From: Candidatus Terraquivivens yellowstonensis
Lineage (GTDB): Archaea > Thermoproteota > Nitrososphaeria_A > Caldarchaeales > Wolframiiraptoraceae
Assembly (NCBI GenBank): GCA_023539445.1
Contig: JAKCEW010000002.1
Coordinates: forward strand, 1 to 64,000
DNA length: 64,000 bases
Reading direction: 5' to 3'
Below the pieces are notes generated by a model. It was not told the DNA's origin, ran no database searches, and saw nothing but the letters and a program-made list of their open reading frames with translations. The position numbers were made by a program, and so were the translations under genes. Within the stretch, counting starts at the first letter, position 1. Every line of letters starts with the position of its first letter. Positions 28,201 to 37,386 of this stretch are shown here, in pieces.

Positions 28201-28420
28201 GCTCTTCCGGAGAAAATACGTTACAGAAAGGAAGCGTCTACTCTTTCCGACGATTGTCGGGCGTAAGGTCTTTGAATTTTTGGAGAAGAATTATAGTAAC
28301 TTCGTCTCCGAAGAAAGGACTAGGCTTTTACTTAAGATGATGGATGACGTTGAAAGAAGAGCGGCCAATTACGAGGATATGATAAGAGACGTTTACGAAG
28401 AAATCAAAAGGATAGGGTAA
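25223..28420 (+). CDS. rgy: Reverse gyrase
   Basis: N-terminal SF2 helicase (TIVAPTGIGKTAFG, FIFVDDVDAIL) fused to type IA topoisomerase (ALLIVESPTKARIISRFFG, GTDPDAEGEKIAWDL, LITYHRTDSTHVS). Confidence 0.97.
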   Translation: MIPVIYEDLCIVCKKDVSSEEISERKCSVKKVPFNSAMQIVEEAGLENLFRKTLGEPRELQKFWIKRFIRNESFTIVAPTGIGKTAFGLIASLFLALKRKKSYVIVPTTILVGQCVNELRNFCSKIGKSVGTNEKGDITVVFYHEKIDKKEKEKFEEALNNGNFDIMVTTAAFLSKRFEKIKNIFFDFIFVDDVDAILKASKNVERILYLLGFRKVDGQWTGEPKGILIVSTATTSKGKATTLFRKLLNFDVGSSFFTVRNIDDFYLNLEEIEKIKEILRTMGNGCIIYARDGEEAEKYYEALKNEFRIGLVLAGRKRDYDLFYEGKIDHLIGTSYYYGLLVRGLDLPQKIRYVIFIGAPVLRFRYETLTPKLIKTLALGLQEDESIRKNLPLILNLEKHPEKLEEIKKLISEVLQKRKIEDFVVRENEIIFPDIKTYIQGSGRSSRLTVNGLTKGASFLLEKDEEILNAFVKRAKYYDIVFKTFDEANFESLKKEIDETRAPGYHAVEAIRPALLIVESPTKARIISRFFGRPSVKVLNNLVVYEVASQNYVLSITACLGHIVDLVTDRGFHGVQVNGNFTPIYTTIKRCKRCNYQFTNKQDSCPVCGHSEIDDSAGRIDSLRNIAYQIGFVIIGTDPDAEGEKIAWDLKNLLSGLAEVKRAEFHEVTPSAIIRAISNLRDVNEDLVKAQILRRVEDRWIGFVLSQLLWKRFGDYNLSAGRVQTPVLGWIIQRADEFKRKKKVAYAPQLGLTFEELEGEQKQLRVEISLIEERQEKRLPLPPYTTDEMLRDANRIMHLSSNVAMKLAQDLFESGLITYHRTDSTHVSDVGLRIAKEFLGEEFAGRHWSTAEGAHECIRPTRPWDRFTLQRMIYEGVVPVEGLTAEHFALYDMIFRRYMSSQCREFEVKIKKYLLKFLDKEKIIERIVDAKGRALELYRSVVIDKELPEGVFDVELEYRIVPSAYPYTQADVIKLMKERAIGRPSTYATIIDKLFRRKYVTERKRLLFPTIVGRKVFEFLEKNYSNFVSEERTRLLLKMMDDVERRAANYEDMIRDVYEEIKRIG

Positions 28421-28482
28421 GTTACCCATACGTTCACACAACACCAAGAATTTTTATAAAGCATAATGAGAACCTGTTAAGC

Positions 28483-29496
28483 ATGAAAGCTGCACTTCTC
28501 TACAAGCCAGCCCCTGCTGAGAAAGACCCGCTTGTTATTGAAGATTTGCCCATACCTGAACCAAAGGATGGGCAGGTTCTGGTTAAAGTGGAAGCGTGTG
28601 GTGTATGCAGATCAAACCTTCACATGATTGAAGGGGATTGGGTCAAGTATGGTTTGCCGTCTAAATCGCCGATAATACCTGGGCACGAAATAGTTGGCAC
28701 TATAAGCGAAATTGGCCGGGGCGTGGAAGGTTTGGATATTGGACAGAGAGTGGGCATTCAGCCGCTATGGACCGCTTGCGGTAGGTGTGAGTATTGCTTA
28801 AAAGGGTTTGAACATCTTTGCCCTAACAAGAAGATAACTGGTGAGACTGTTGATGGAGGGTACGCCGAGTATATCCTTGCCGACTGGCGACACGTCTATC
28901 CCATACCCGACAACTTGGATCCAGTTGAAGCCGCTCCGCTGTTCTGTCCTGGTGTAACCGCTTATGGTGCGGTGCTTAAGGCTGAACTGAAGCCTGGAAA
29001 GAGGGTTGCTGTCTTCGGCATAGGCGGAGTAGGTCACATGGTTGTCCAAATCGCTAAGCTTTACGGTGCTGAAGTAATAGCGGTCAGTAGGAGCGAGGAG
29101 CACCTAAAGGTTGCAGAGGAGCTGGGAGCTGACCTAACAATAAATTCGTCAACCAGCGATCCGGTAGATGAAATAAAGAAACTGGGTGGCGTTGATGCTA
29201 GTATAGTCTTTGCACCTTCGGATATAGCCGCGGAACAAGCGATAAAGGTCACAAAGCCGCTTGGGACGATAGTCATCGGTGTTCACGTCAGGCTTGGTGA
29301 ATTCTTCTTTCACGAAGAGAAAAGAATAGTCGGCTCGGTGATTGGTTCTAGATGGATGATGAATAATGTGATAAACTTAGCGCATGCCGGAAAGATAAGA
29401 GCTGTCTGTGAGAAGTATCCTCTAGAAGAGGTGAACGAAGTCCTCAAGAGGCTGAAAATGGGAAAGGTCAGGGCAAGGGCCGTCTTAGTTCCCTAA
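28483..29496 (+). CDS. Zinc-dependent alcohol dehydrogenase (MDR superfamily)
   Basis: CGVCRSNLHMIEGDW, GHEIVGTISEIG, CGRCEYCLKGFEHLCPNK, VFGIGGVGHMVVQIAK. Confidence 0.93.
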   Translation: MKAALLYKPAPAEKDPLVIEDLPIPEPKDGQVLVKVEACGVCRSNLHMIEGDWVKYGLPSKSPIIPGHEIVGTISEIGRGVEGLDIGQRVGIQPLWTACGRCEYCLKGFEHLCPNKKITGETVDGGYAEYILADWRHVYPIPDNLDPVEAAPLFCPGVTAYGAVLKAELKPGKRVAVFGIGGVGHMVVQIAKLYGAEVIAVSRSEEHLKVAEELGADLTINSSTSDPVDEIKKLGGVDASIVFAPSDIAAEQAIKVTKPLGTIVIGVHVRLGEFFFHEEKRIVGSVIGSRWMMNNVINLAHAGKIRAVCEKYPLEEVNEVLKRLKMGKVRARAVLVP

Positions 29497-30458
29497 GCTT
29501 TCCTATGCATTAAGGCGGCATCCAAGACGAATTTAGCCAGCCTAACCCTATCATCTTTTGTTTTCATTAGCGTGTTGGTCGTAACGGCCTTTATGCCTAA
29601 TCTTTCAACGTCGTGCATGAGCGCGGCATCAACCTCATCCATCACGAATATATCTAGGAAGTCAGCGTAAAGTTTGGCTACACCTAGAGCCGAGACTTCA
29701 ATCCCCAAGTGCCTCATCATCTTATCTGCAGGTCCCTTGACGACAGTGCCGCCGATTATGGGCGAAACCGCAACCTTCTTAGCCTTAGTATTCCTAAGGG
29801 CTTGGCGCACTCCCTTAACAGCAAGTATCGTGCCTATGCTCACCAAAGGGTTGCTCGGACATATGATAACAATTTCAGCCTCCATTATCGATTCTATCAC
29901 GCCCGGTGCTGGCTTCGCGTTCTCCGATCCATCATACACAATTTCACGAATGACATCAACAGAACCTCTTTTCACTAAGTATTCTTGAAAATGCATAGTC
30001 TCATTATCGGTCCTTATCTTCGTCGCGAAGTAGTCATCAGTCATCGGTATGATTCTTTGTTTGAGGCCGAGCCTAGTGCATATGTCTTTCGTTACTTCGG
30101 AGAGTCTGTAGCCAGATTTTAGCATCATCGTCCTATGGATATGGGTTGCTAGGTCTCTATCTCCGAGCTTGAACCATGTGTCGTGGCCGTAAACTTTTAA
30201 CATCTCAAGGCAGTTGAATGTATCGTTCTTGATGCCCCAACCTTTCTCTTCATCGACGAGTCCCGCCAATGTGTAGATGATTATATCGATATCTGGTGAG
30301 ATGTGAAGGCCGTGGAATTCGCAGTCGTCTCCTGTATTCACGATTATCGTCAGTTCTTCAGGTGGAACTATCGAAGATAGACCATCGAGAAGTTTAGCGG
30401 CCCCGACACCACCAGCAAGGGTCGTTATCATATTGGGTTCCCCCAAAAGTTTAGACAT
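29493..30458 (-). CDS. cofD: 2-phospho-L-lactate transferase CofD
   Basis: LAGGVGAAKLLDGLSSIVP, VNTGDDCEFHGLHISPDIDIIIYTLAGLVD, IICPSNPLVSIGTILAV. Confidence 0.95.
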   Translation of the reverse strand: MSKLLGEPNMITTLAGGVGAAKLLDGLSSIVPPEELTIIVNTGDDCEFHGLHISPDIDIIIYTLAGLVDEEKGWGIKNDTFNCLEMLKVYGHDTWFKLGDRDLATHIHRTMMLKSGYRLSEVTKDICTRLGLKQRIIPMTDDYFATKIRTDNETMHFQEYLVKRGSVDVIREIVYDGSENAKPAPGVIESIMEAEIVIICPSNPLVSIGTILAVKGVRQALRNTKAKKVAVSPIIGGTVVKGPADKMMRHLGIEVSALGVAKLYADFLDIFVMDEVDAALMHDVERLGIKAVTTNTLMKTKDDRVRLAKFVLDAALMHRKA

Positions 30459-31054
30459 GCAACTTCGCTTAACGGTTTTCTTGGAGGTTTAGATGAAAAG
30501 CCTCCGCGTGAAACTTCCACGATCGCTTGCGGCTCAAAAGAGTCCGGCATCCTTAAAACCTTCTTCACAACTTCTGGGGCGAATAATGCGCTACTCCTCC
30601 AGCAAGCCGATATGCCCATAGCATGAAGCGCCAAGAGCAGGTTCTCTATGGCAGCGGCGACCGATTGAACTGCCATAGTGTGTTCGCACGCTTGACGTCT
30701 ATCGTCAGGGTACTTATGCATATCCTCCATTGTTAAGCATACGACGATAATGACCGAAGCTTTCATGCTTCTTTCCGTTGAGGTTTTTATGATTTCATCT
30801 ATGGTTCCTTCGTCCAGCCCATCCTTCCTCAAATCCTCGCGCCATAAGGCCGCCATCTCTCCTATCAGCTCCTCTTTTACTTTCGGGTCCTTAACGATGA
30901 CAAACCTCCAAGGTTGAGCATTATGCGCCGAAGGTGCGGAGATCGCAACCTCCAATGCCTTTACAACTTCGTTAAGCGAAACCTCTCCATCGCCTGGGAT
31001 CTTCGCGCTCGCCCTTGAGGATATAAATGAGAGTATTTTTTGGGTTTCTATCAC
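30428..31054 (-). CDS. FMN-dependent nitroreductase family protein
   Basis: VAISAPSAHNAQPWRFVIVKD, AAAIENLLLALHAMGISACW; overlaps the start of cofD. Confidence 0.88.
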   Translation of the reverse strand: MIETQKILSFISSRASAKIPGDGEVSLNEVVKALEVAISAPSAHNAQPWRFVIVKDPKVKEELIGEMAALWREDLRKDGLDEGTIDEIIKTSTERSMKASVIIVVCLTMEDMHKYPDDRRQACEHTMAVQSVAAAIENLLLALHAMGISACWRSSALFAPEVVKKVLRMPDSFEPQAIVEVSRGGFSSKPPRKPLSEVACLNFWGNPI

Positions 31055-31101
31055 AATATTATGTGCGCATAATCACTTATATCAATCTTATCAACCTGTT
31101 T

Positions 31102-32349
31102 ATGCAAGGTCGGAACGATTTGGTTGAGCTTTGGCTAAAGTATGGCAAAACAGAGGTATTCGTCGACGTCCCATCAGATATGCAATATTTCGTAGCCGAG
31201 CCAAGTAAATCGGTCGAGGTCGAGAACGTTGAAGCAGATTTAGAATCGGCTATCGTGGGTTTAGGGCGTGAAGAGCTTGAAAGACTAATCCACTCATCCA
31301 AAAAAATTTCGCTCGTGGTTGATACGCAACTGCCTGCTGAAAGTTTCTTATCTGTATATAAAAAACTGATAGAATACATCGCTCAACATAAAAGCGCCGA
31401 AGCATCTTTCAGCGTATTGCTCTCACCATGGAGATATAGCGGGATAGGGATTGAGAATTTTATGAACATTGATGACATAAAGATTAATTCGATCGTTGTG
31501 GACCGTTATTCAGAAGCTTCTGAATGGACTTTGGACGATGCTACTGGTCTTCAAGTCCACCAAGAATATTTGAGTAGCGACTTAAAAATCGTGCTTCTAC
31601 CCACGGAGTATCATGGTGCTTACGGTCTACTTGATTACAGACACACGATCGTTATGGGGATAGCATATTCAAAATCGAGACCAAAACGAGTAAAGAGTAT
31701 AGAAAATCTGTGGGAGGTTGCTAACAGTATTAAACCTAACCTTACCATCCAAACGGTTCACTCGTATAAAAAAGGACTTGTAAAAGTTTTTGCGGGACAA
31801 CCGGAACAGGTTGCGACCTCCGCATCCAGTTTAGCCCACGACACTTTAACGGTAAGGTTGAAGAATAAAACAGACATCGTCATAGTAAGCCCAGGAGGCA
31901 CGCCCTACGACTTAACATTGATGAATGCGCTCCAAACTTTAGGAAACGTCGAGCATGCGATAAAGAACGATGGTATACTGATACTCGCGAGCGAGTGTAC
32001 AAATGGATTGGGCGGCCCCGATTTTATAGCAGAGTTGGGTAGGTATGCGTTGGAGAAAGACGATTACCGTCCATCGAGTATAATTAATCATGAAGCCGTG
32101 CTTATCAATAAATTTAGACTCTTGTCCAGAAAGTGCAAGATAGCTCTGGTCTCGACATTGCCAAAGACATACGTGGAAAGGTTATTGGGGGCGAAGGCAT
32201 TCGACACTTTATCGGATGCACTATCGTATGCTTTGAGGATAAAGGGAAAAGAATGTAGCATAAGCTTAATCCCGGATGTAGCGAGAATGTCGGTGTCGCT
32301 AGAAGGAGAGGGGAACAAAAGTCAGGATGAGAATCCCAATAACCCCTAG
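31102..32349 (+). CDS. LarA-like (DUF2088) protein, divergent
   Basis: C-terminal VVSPGGTPYDLTLMNALQTLGNVEHAIKNDGILILASECTNGLGGPDF resembles the LarA C-domain; start set to the internal Met (MQGRNDLVELWLKYG), as the longer ORF start overlaps the divergent gene. Confidence 0.72.
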   Translation: MQGRNDLVELWLKYGKTEVFVDVPSDMQYFVAEPSKSVEVENVEADLESAIVGLGREELERLIHSSKKISLVVDTQLPAESFLSVYKKLIEYIAQHKSAEASFSVLLSPWRYSGIGIENFMNIDDIKINSIVVDRYSEASEWTLDDATGLQVHQEYLSSDLKIVLLPTEYHGAYGLLDYRHTIVMGIAYSKSRPKRVKSIENLWEVANSIKPNLTIQTVHSYKKGLVKVFAGQPEQVATSASSLAHDTLTVRLKNKTDIVIVSPGGTPYDLTLMNALQTLGNVEHAIKNDGILILASECTNGLGGPDFIAELGRYALEKDDYRPSSIINHEAVLINKFRLLSRKCKIALVSTLPKTYVERLLGAKAFDTLSDALSYALRIKGKECSISLIPDVARMSVSLEGEGNKSQDENPNNP

Positions 32350-33417
32350 AAGGGCTAGCTTCCTTTTCTTTGAAAGTGGTGAGACTTGATCAAGCGGTAC
32401 TATGTCAGGCGTCCGAGAAGACATTAGTAAAATTAAAATGCCCAGCAAGAAGTATCCCATCATTATTAGGACGATCGCCGAAACGTATGAGGCTATGATG
32501 TATTGTTTTCTCGAGAGTAGCGGCCTAAAAATTCTACCACCATCCAGTTGCCATGCGGGGAACAAGTTTATCGCTGTCACCACCATGCCGAGCCATGCTG
32601 CGAAACCTAGCGTGGAAAAGAAAGGCACCATGTCCGGTTTACCAAATATAGGTCTAATTAAATAGAATGCAAGCGGCGATGGCAGAAACACCCCTCCCTC
32701 TTTCTCTATTATTGTTTGGACAACCTCGTATTCTGATACGCTCAGCCAATTGGCGGTCAGAAAAGCGGCAATCGTTACGAAGATGCTCACGACGAATCCT
32801 GTGATAGGGCCGCTTATGCCGCTATCGAATAGGCTATCCTTATTTATCGCAGGATCTTTTTGAAATATGACGGCGCCAAACGTTGGCATGACGCCCGGTA
32901 CTCCTGGTATAAAGTATGGAGGCGTTGCACCCATGCCGCTAGCCTTGGCCGAAAGGAGGTGACCGAATTCATGCAAACCTATTATAGACATGAGAGCAAC
33001 CGCGAAAAGTAATGTGTTTAGTAAAATGTCCATAGTACTGAACCGACCGAATATTCTCGAAAATACATCAGCATAAGACGCAGAGCGCAGATAACCGTCG
33101 ATAAGTACTGTGCCCATAGTCACAAAGAACAGTATTAAAGGCATCCTGCTCGTTTTCTCGGCGACTCTCCTGTAAGGAAACACCCTTATGAGCACTCTAT
33201 CCTTATCCTGAACTGCCATGGGAACGTATCCGATCTTTCTCAGGTCAAAAACTAACTCTTTGAATGGCTCTTTAATGGTGCGCTCCTTTATAACAAAGGA
33301 TAGAACATTTTCCTCAAAAAACACGTCTTCGACCGTGAACCTTTTCATAACAAATGTCTTTATATTCTCTAAGTCGTCTAGGCCGTATCCGAATTCTGAC
33401 AAATGCACCCGCAACAA
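32299..33417 (-). CDS. Site-2-type M50 intramembrane metalloprotease
   Basis: IIGLHEFGHLLSAKASGM and NLFPAWQLDGGRIFRPLL with multiple TM helices. Confidence 0.92.
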   Translation of the reverse strand: MLRVHLSEFGYGLDDLENIKTFVMKRFTVEDVFFEENVLSFVIKERTIKEPFKELVFDLRKIGYVPMAVQDKDRVLIRVFPYRRVAEKTSRMPLILFFVTMGTVLIDGYLRSASYADVFSRIFGRFSTMDILLNTLLFAVALMSIIGLHEFGHLLSAKASGMGATPPYFIPGVPGVMPTFGAVIFQKDPAINKDSLFDSGISGPITGFVVSIFVTIAAFLTANWLSVSEYEVVQTIIEKEGGVFLPSPLAFYLIRPIFGKPDMVPFFSTLGFAAWLGMVVTAINLFPAWQLDGGRIFRPLLSRKQYIIASYVSAIVLIMMGYFLLGILILLMSSRTPDIVPLDQVSPLSKKRKLALLGVIGILILTFVPLSF

Positions 33418-33490
33418 CTTTTACATCTAAGCCTCAATAAATATCTTTATCTAACCCCCGGATTGTATAATATGTGCTGGTGATGTATAG

Positions 33491-33997
33491 GTGGAAGATC
33501 TTTCGAAATGCGTCGAAATTCCACCAAACATAGTTATAAGAAACGTAAACTCAGACGAGTTGCTTCAAGTAATGCATATTAATAGATTATGCCTCCCGGA
33601 AAATTATACTTTCTCCTTTTTCGAAACGCTTTACAGAGATGCTCCCAAAGCGTTTTTTGTTGCAGAATGTAACGGAAAGATAGTGGGTTATGTTATGTGT
33701 AGAGTAGAAAGGACGTTTTCGAAGATAGATAGACTTAAGTTAAAGAGGGTGGGTCACATAGTCTCTATAGCGGTCCTTCCAGAATATCGACGGATGCATA
33801 TAGGTACCACCTTGATGAAATGCGCGATGGAGGCGCTGAAGAATGAGTATAATTGTTACGAAGTTTACCTAGAGGTAAGGGTTTCCAATGAACCCGCTAT
33901 CGCAATGTACGAGAAGCTTGGCTTCCAAAAAGTTGAGATACAGTCACATTATTACATGGATGGTGAGGATGCGTACGTTATGGCGAAAAAGCTATAG
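33491..33997 (+). CDS. rimI: GNAT N-acetyltransferase, RimI-like
   Basis: CLPENYTFSFFETLYRDAPKAFFVAE, IVSIAVLPEYRRMHIGTTLMKCAMEAL, YLEVRVSNEPAIAMYEKLGFQKV. Confidence 0.9.
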   Translation: MEDLSKCVEIPPNIVIRNVNSDELLQVMHINRLCLPENYTFSFFETLYRDAPKAFFVAECNGKIVGYVMCRVERTFSKIDRLKLKRVGHIVSIAVLPEYRRMHIGTTLMKCAMEALKNEYNCYEVYLEVRVSNEPAIAMYEKLGFQKVEIQSHYYMDGEDAYVMAKKL

Positions 33998-34003
33998 CGT
34001 TGC

Positions 34004-34705
34004 TTAAAGATTAAAGCATAAGCTCTTTACGAGTTTTGCTGCCTCTTCAAGGTCCTTATGCGTGTCTATGCTCATCCATTCGCACTCGTTAAACGGCACG
34101 GCTTTAAGCAATCCTTGGCCCGCTAGCTCAGGAAAAGTGGTCTTCTCCAAATCGCCTTGTTGTGGTAGGTAGTTAAAGATCTTGGAGGTAAATGCATAGA
34201 CGCCGGCGTTTATCCAATAATCGGAAAGCCTAGGCTTTTCCTTAAATTCACTTATTTTAAATGTAACGTTATCAAAACTCACTATTCCGTATGGTGACGG
34301 TAAAGGAATCACAGCTATGGCTCCTACAGTATCATCCCGAAGTACCTTGATAAGTTCTATTGGATTCAGGTTTGTTAAGACATCGCCGTTGATTACGATA
34401 AACGCCTCTTCTTTATTTAGAAGGTGCATCGCATTTTTTAGAGCTCCACCCGTCCCTAAAGGCTCATCCTCCACCACGTAGCCTATCATCACACCGAACT
34501 TTTGGCCGCTGCCAATGTCCTCCATGATCTTTTCCTTTAAGTGGCCCGCGCATATTATTATTTCCGTGATACCGTGAGCCTTCAACCATTCAAACTGCCA
34601 GCAGAGTATCGGTTTTCCTGAAATATTGAGTAAGGGCTTTGGAATGTTCTCGGTTAGGGGTCTGAGTCTTTTACCATAACCTCCCGCGAGTATTATGGCT
34701 TTCAG
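34004..34705 (-). CDS. NDP-sugar nucleotidyltransferase (glucose-1-phosphate type); proposed CTG start
   Basis: Extending the listed ORF upstream gives LKAIILAGGYGKRLRPLTENIPKPLLNISGKPILCWQFEWLKAHGITEI, the canonical N-terminus; in-frame TAG lies just upstream with no ATG/GTG/TTG between. Confidence 0.87.
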   Translation of the reverse strand: MKAIILAGGYGKRLRPLTENIPKPLLNISGKPILCWQFEWLKAHGITEIIICAGHLKEKIMEDIGSGQKFGVMIGYVVEDEPLGTGGALKNAMHLLNKEEAFIVINGDVLTNLNPIELIKVLRDDTVGAIAVIPLPSPYGIVSFDNVTFKISEFKEKPRLSDYWINAGVYAFTSKIFNYLPQQGDLEKTTFPELAGQGLLKAVPFNECEWMSIDTHKDLEEAAKLVKSLCFNL

Positions 34706-34761
34706 TTTTACAGCACCCTAACTTTTCACAAAGCATAAGGATATATAAAATTAGTGAAACG

Positions 34762-36204
34762 TTACCTCTTTAACCTCACCCTTTGTCCTTCTTTTGTATC
34801 TTCGATTATTATCCCAACCTCTTTGAGACTTTCCCTAATACGGTCACTTAAATCGTACATACCCCTTTTCCTCAATTCTTCCCTGATGTTGAGTAGTATC
34901 TGTAAAATCCCTGAAGCGGTTAAATTATTTATCTCCGTCTCTGGTTTAAAGCCCTGCAGTAGGCCTATAGAATTGCAAAGTTCTAGTATCGTGTTATAAT
35001 AAGCATCGATACCTGCAATTGTCGTGGTTTTTGATGAAAGATACGCATTCGCTTTGCGTATAAGTTCGTGGAGTACAGAGAGGGCTTCTGGTGTGTTGAA
35101 ATCCATCTCCATGGCTTCTATGAATCTTCTCTTCATTTCTGTACAAACATTCGATGCCATTTCATCGTGTCCAGCACGAGCGTCCTCCTTTTCGTAATAC
35201 AATTCCCTTAGCGTGGACTTAATCTTATCTATGGCGTCAGCTGCCCTCTTTATGGCCTCCTCGTTATAATCTATGTTGCTTCTGTAGTGTGAAGAGAGTA
35301 CGAAGAACCTTATTGCATCTGCATCGTACTTCTTCAGTACCTCCCTTATCGTCACGAAGTTTCCTAAAGATTTGGACATCTTCTCACCAGCTATCGTCAG
35401 ATAGCCTGTATGAAGCCAATACTTAACGAAAGGTTTCTTACCTGTAAAAGCCTCCGATTGAGCTATCTCGTTTTCATGATGGGGTAGTATGAGTTCTTGT
35501 CCTCCACCATGTATGTCTATTTGTGGTCCCAAGTATTTCATGCTCATTACTGAGCATTCTATGTGCCATCCAGGGAATCCTTCACCCCATATGCTGGGCC
35601 ATTTTAGCAAATAACCCTTTTCAGCTTTCTTCCAAAGTGCAAAATCAGCTGGATTCCTCTTTCTCGGGTCGGGCTCTATCCTATGTTTAATGAGTTCTTC
35701 GTATTTGATTCCTGATAGCTTACCGTAGTCCGGGAATTTGGATACATCAAAGTATACGTTACCATCTACTTCGTATGCGTACCCCTTTTCTATCAGCGAT
35801 TTGGTCATTTCGATCATGTCTAATATGTGCATCGTTGCCCTAGGTTGTATGTTCGGTCTTCTGAGCTTTAATGCGTCCATGTCCTCAAAGAACATCAGCA
35901 TATATTTGTCCACAAGTTCCATCGGTTCAAGCTTCTCTCTATCAGCACCCTCTAGTATCCTATCCCTACCAGACTCTTCTCTTATGTGTCCAACATCCGT
36001 GATATTCCTAACGTAGAATACTCTATACCCTCTGTACTCAAGGAATCTTATTATGGCGTCGAAGGCTATGTAGGTTCTTGCATGACCCAAGTGCGCTACG
36101 TCTTGGACGGTCGGTCCGCATACGTACATCTTTACAAAATTGTCCTCAAAAGGCTCAAAATTTTCCAGCCGCCTAGTAAGGGTGTTATAAACTTTTATTC
36201 CCAT
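34762..36204 (-). CDS. cysS: Cysteinyl-tRNA synthetase
   Basis: MYVCGPTVQDVAHLGHARTYIAFD, FPGWHIECSVMSMKYLG, GEKMSKSLGNFVT. Confidence 0.97.
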   Translation of the reverse strand: MGIKVYNTLTRRLENFEPFEDNFVKMYVCGPTVQDVAHLGHARTYIAFDAIIRFLEYRGYRVFYVRNITDVGHIREESGRDRILEGADREKLEPMELVDKYMLMFFEDMDALKLRRPNIQPRATMHILDMIEMTKSLIEKGYAYEVDGNVYFDVSKFPDYGKLSGIKYEELIKHRIEPDPRKRNPADFALWKKAEKGYLLKWPSIWGEGFPGWHIECSVMSMKYLGPQIDIHGGGQELILPHHENEIAQSEAFTGKKPFVKYWLHTGYLTIAGEKMSKSLGNFVTIREVLKKYDADAIRFFVLSSHYRSNIDYNEEAIKRAADAIDKIKSTLRELYYEKEDARAGHDEMASNVCTEMKRRFIEAMEMDFNTPEALSVLHELIRKANAYLSSKTTTIAGIDAYYNTILELCNSIGLLQGFKPETEINNLTASGILQILLNIREELRKRGMYDLSDRIRESLKEVGIIIEDTKEGQRVRLKR

Positions 36205-36378
36205 TTTCGAGACTTTTGTGATAGCGGTTACTAATATCTTTATAACGATATAAGACCTGTCTCTGACTAGGGTGGTCTATGCGTTATACCGCCGCCACAA
36301 TGAAGCAAAAAGCTTATATATTGGATATGCAGATACAATTATAGATTTCGTAACCTTTATATAAAAATTAGGTGAGGG

Positions 36379-37374
36379 GTGACGTCCAGTAATAGTGGTA
36401 ATGAAGGGGTGAAAAGGCGCATGCCAAAGATGAGAGGCTTGAAGGACGAAATGGTTTGTCCAGAATGCGGAAACGCTGCTTTAATAACTGATGCTAAGAC
36501 TGGCGAAGTAAGCTGCCCAGTCTGCGGTTACGTCATCCTTGAGAGGGACGTTGATTGGGGTCCTGAATGGAGAAACATAGATGAAGAGGATGAGAGCCGC
36601 AGCAGAGTTGGTGCGCCACTTTCCATAATGTATAGGGACCATGGATTATCAACGGTTATCGAAAAAGTGGACGAGGATGCCGCAGGGAGGAAACTCCCCA
36701 AAGAAGTTAAGGAGAAAATGCTAAGACTCAAGAAGCTTGATGCGATATCACAGGTCAACACGTCTGAGACTAGAAACCTTCAACAAGCAGTGAACATTCT
36801 TGAAATATACGTTGACAAGTTACACCTATCGAAGGCAGTTGCGGAAAGGGCTATGCTGATATACAGGAATGCACTGAAGGCTGGTCTTGTTCGTGGAAGG
36901 TCGATAAGGTCTATAATGGCCGCGGCGACTTATGCAGCTTGCAGGATGATGGATACGCCAAGGGACTTAAGGGAATTCGAAAAAGCTTATCCTGTAGTGA
37001 AGAGGAAGACAATAGCCCAAGGCTACCGTCTGCTCTTAAAGCACCTGAACCTTAAAGTACCAGTTGCCGACCCCAAGATCTACCTTTACAAAATAGCGTC
37101 AAAATTAGGCTTAGAAGAAAAGGTCGTACAAGAGGCCATCAAGGTGCTAGCGACAGCCTCATCAAAGGGTGCGACTGTGGGAAAGGACCCAGTAGGCATG
37201 GCAGCAGCTGCGCTCTATATGGCTTGTCAAGAGACGGGTCAGAACGTAACGCAGAAGGACATAGCAAGGGCGGCTGGTGTGACAGAAGTAACTGTCCGCA
37301 ACAGATTCAAAGGTTTAAAGGACATCCTAGAAGGTATAACATCCACACAGACTTCCACTACAAGTACAAGTTAA
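36379..37374 (+). CDS. tfb: Transcription initiation factor IIB (TFB)
   Basis: Zinc ribbon CPECGNAALITDAKTGEVSCPVCGYVI, B-finger, two cyclin-fold repeats. Confidence 0.96.
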   Translation: MTSSNSGNEGVKRRMPKMRGLKDEMVCPECGNAALITDAKTGEVSCPVCGYVILERDVDWGPEWRNIDEEDESRSRVGAPLSIMYRDHGLSTVIEKVDEDAAGRKLPKEVKEKMLRLKKLDAISQVNTSETRNLQQAVNILEIYVDKLHLSKAVAERAMLIYRNALKAGLVRGRSIRSIMAAATYAACRMMDTPRDLREFEKAYPVVKRKTIAQGYRLLLKHLNLKVPVADPKIYLYKIASKLGLEEKVVQEAIKVLATASSKGATVGKDPVGMAAAALYMACQETGQNVTQKDIARAAGVTEVTVRNRFKGLKDILEGITSTQTSTTSTS

Positions 37375-37386
37375 CATATGTAACCC

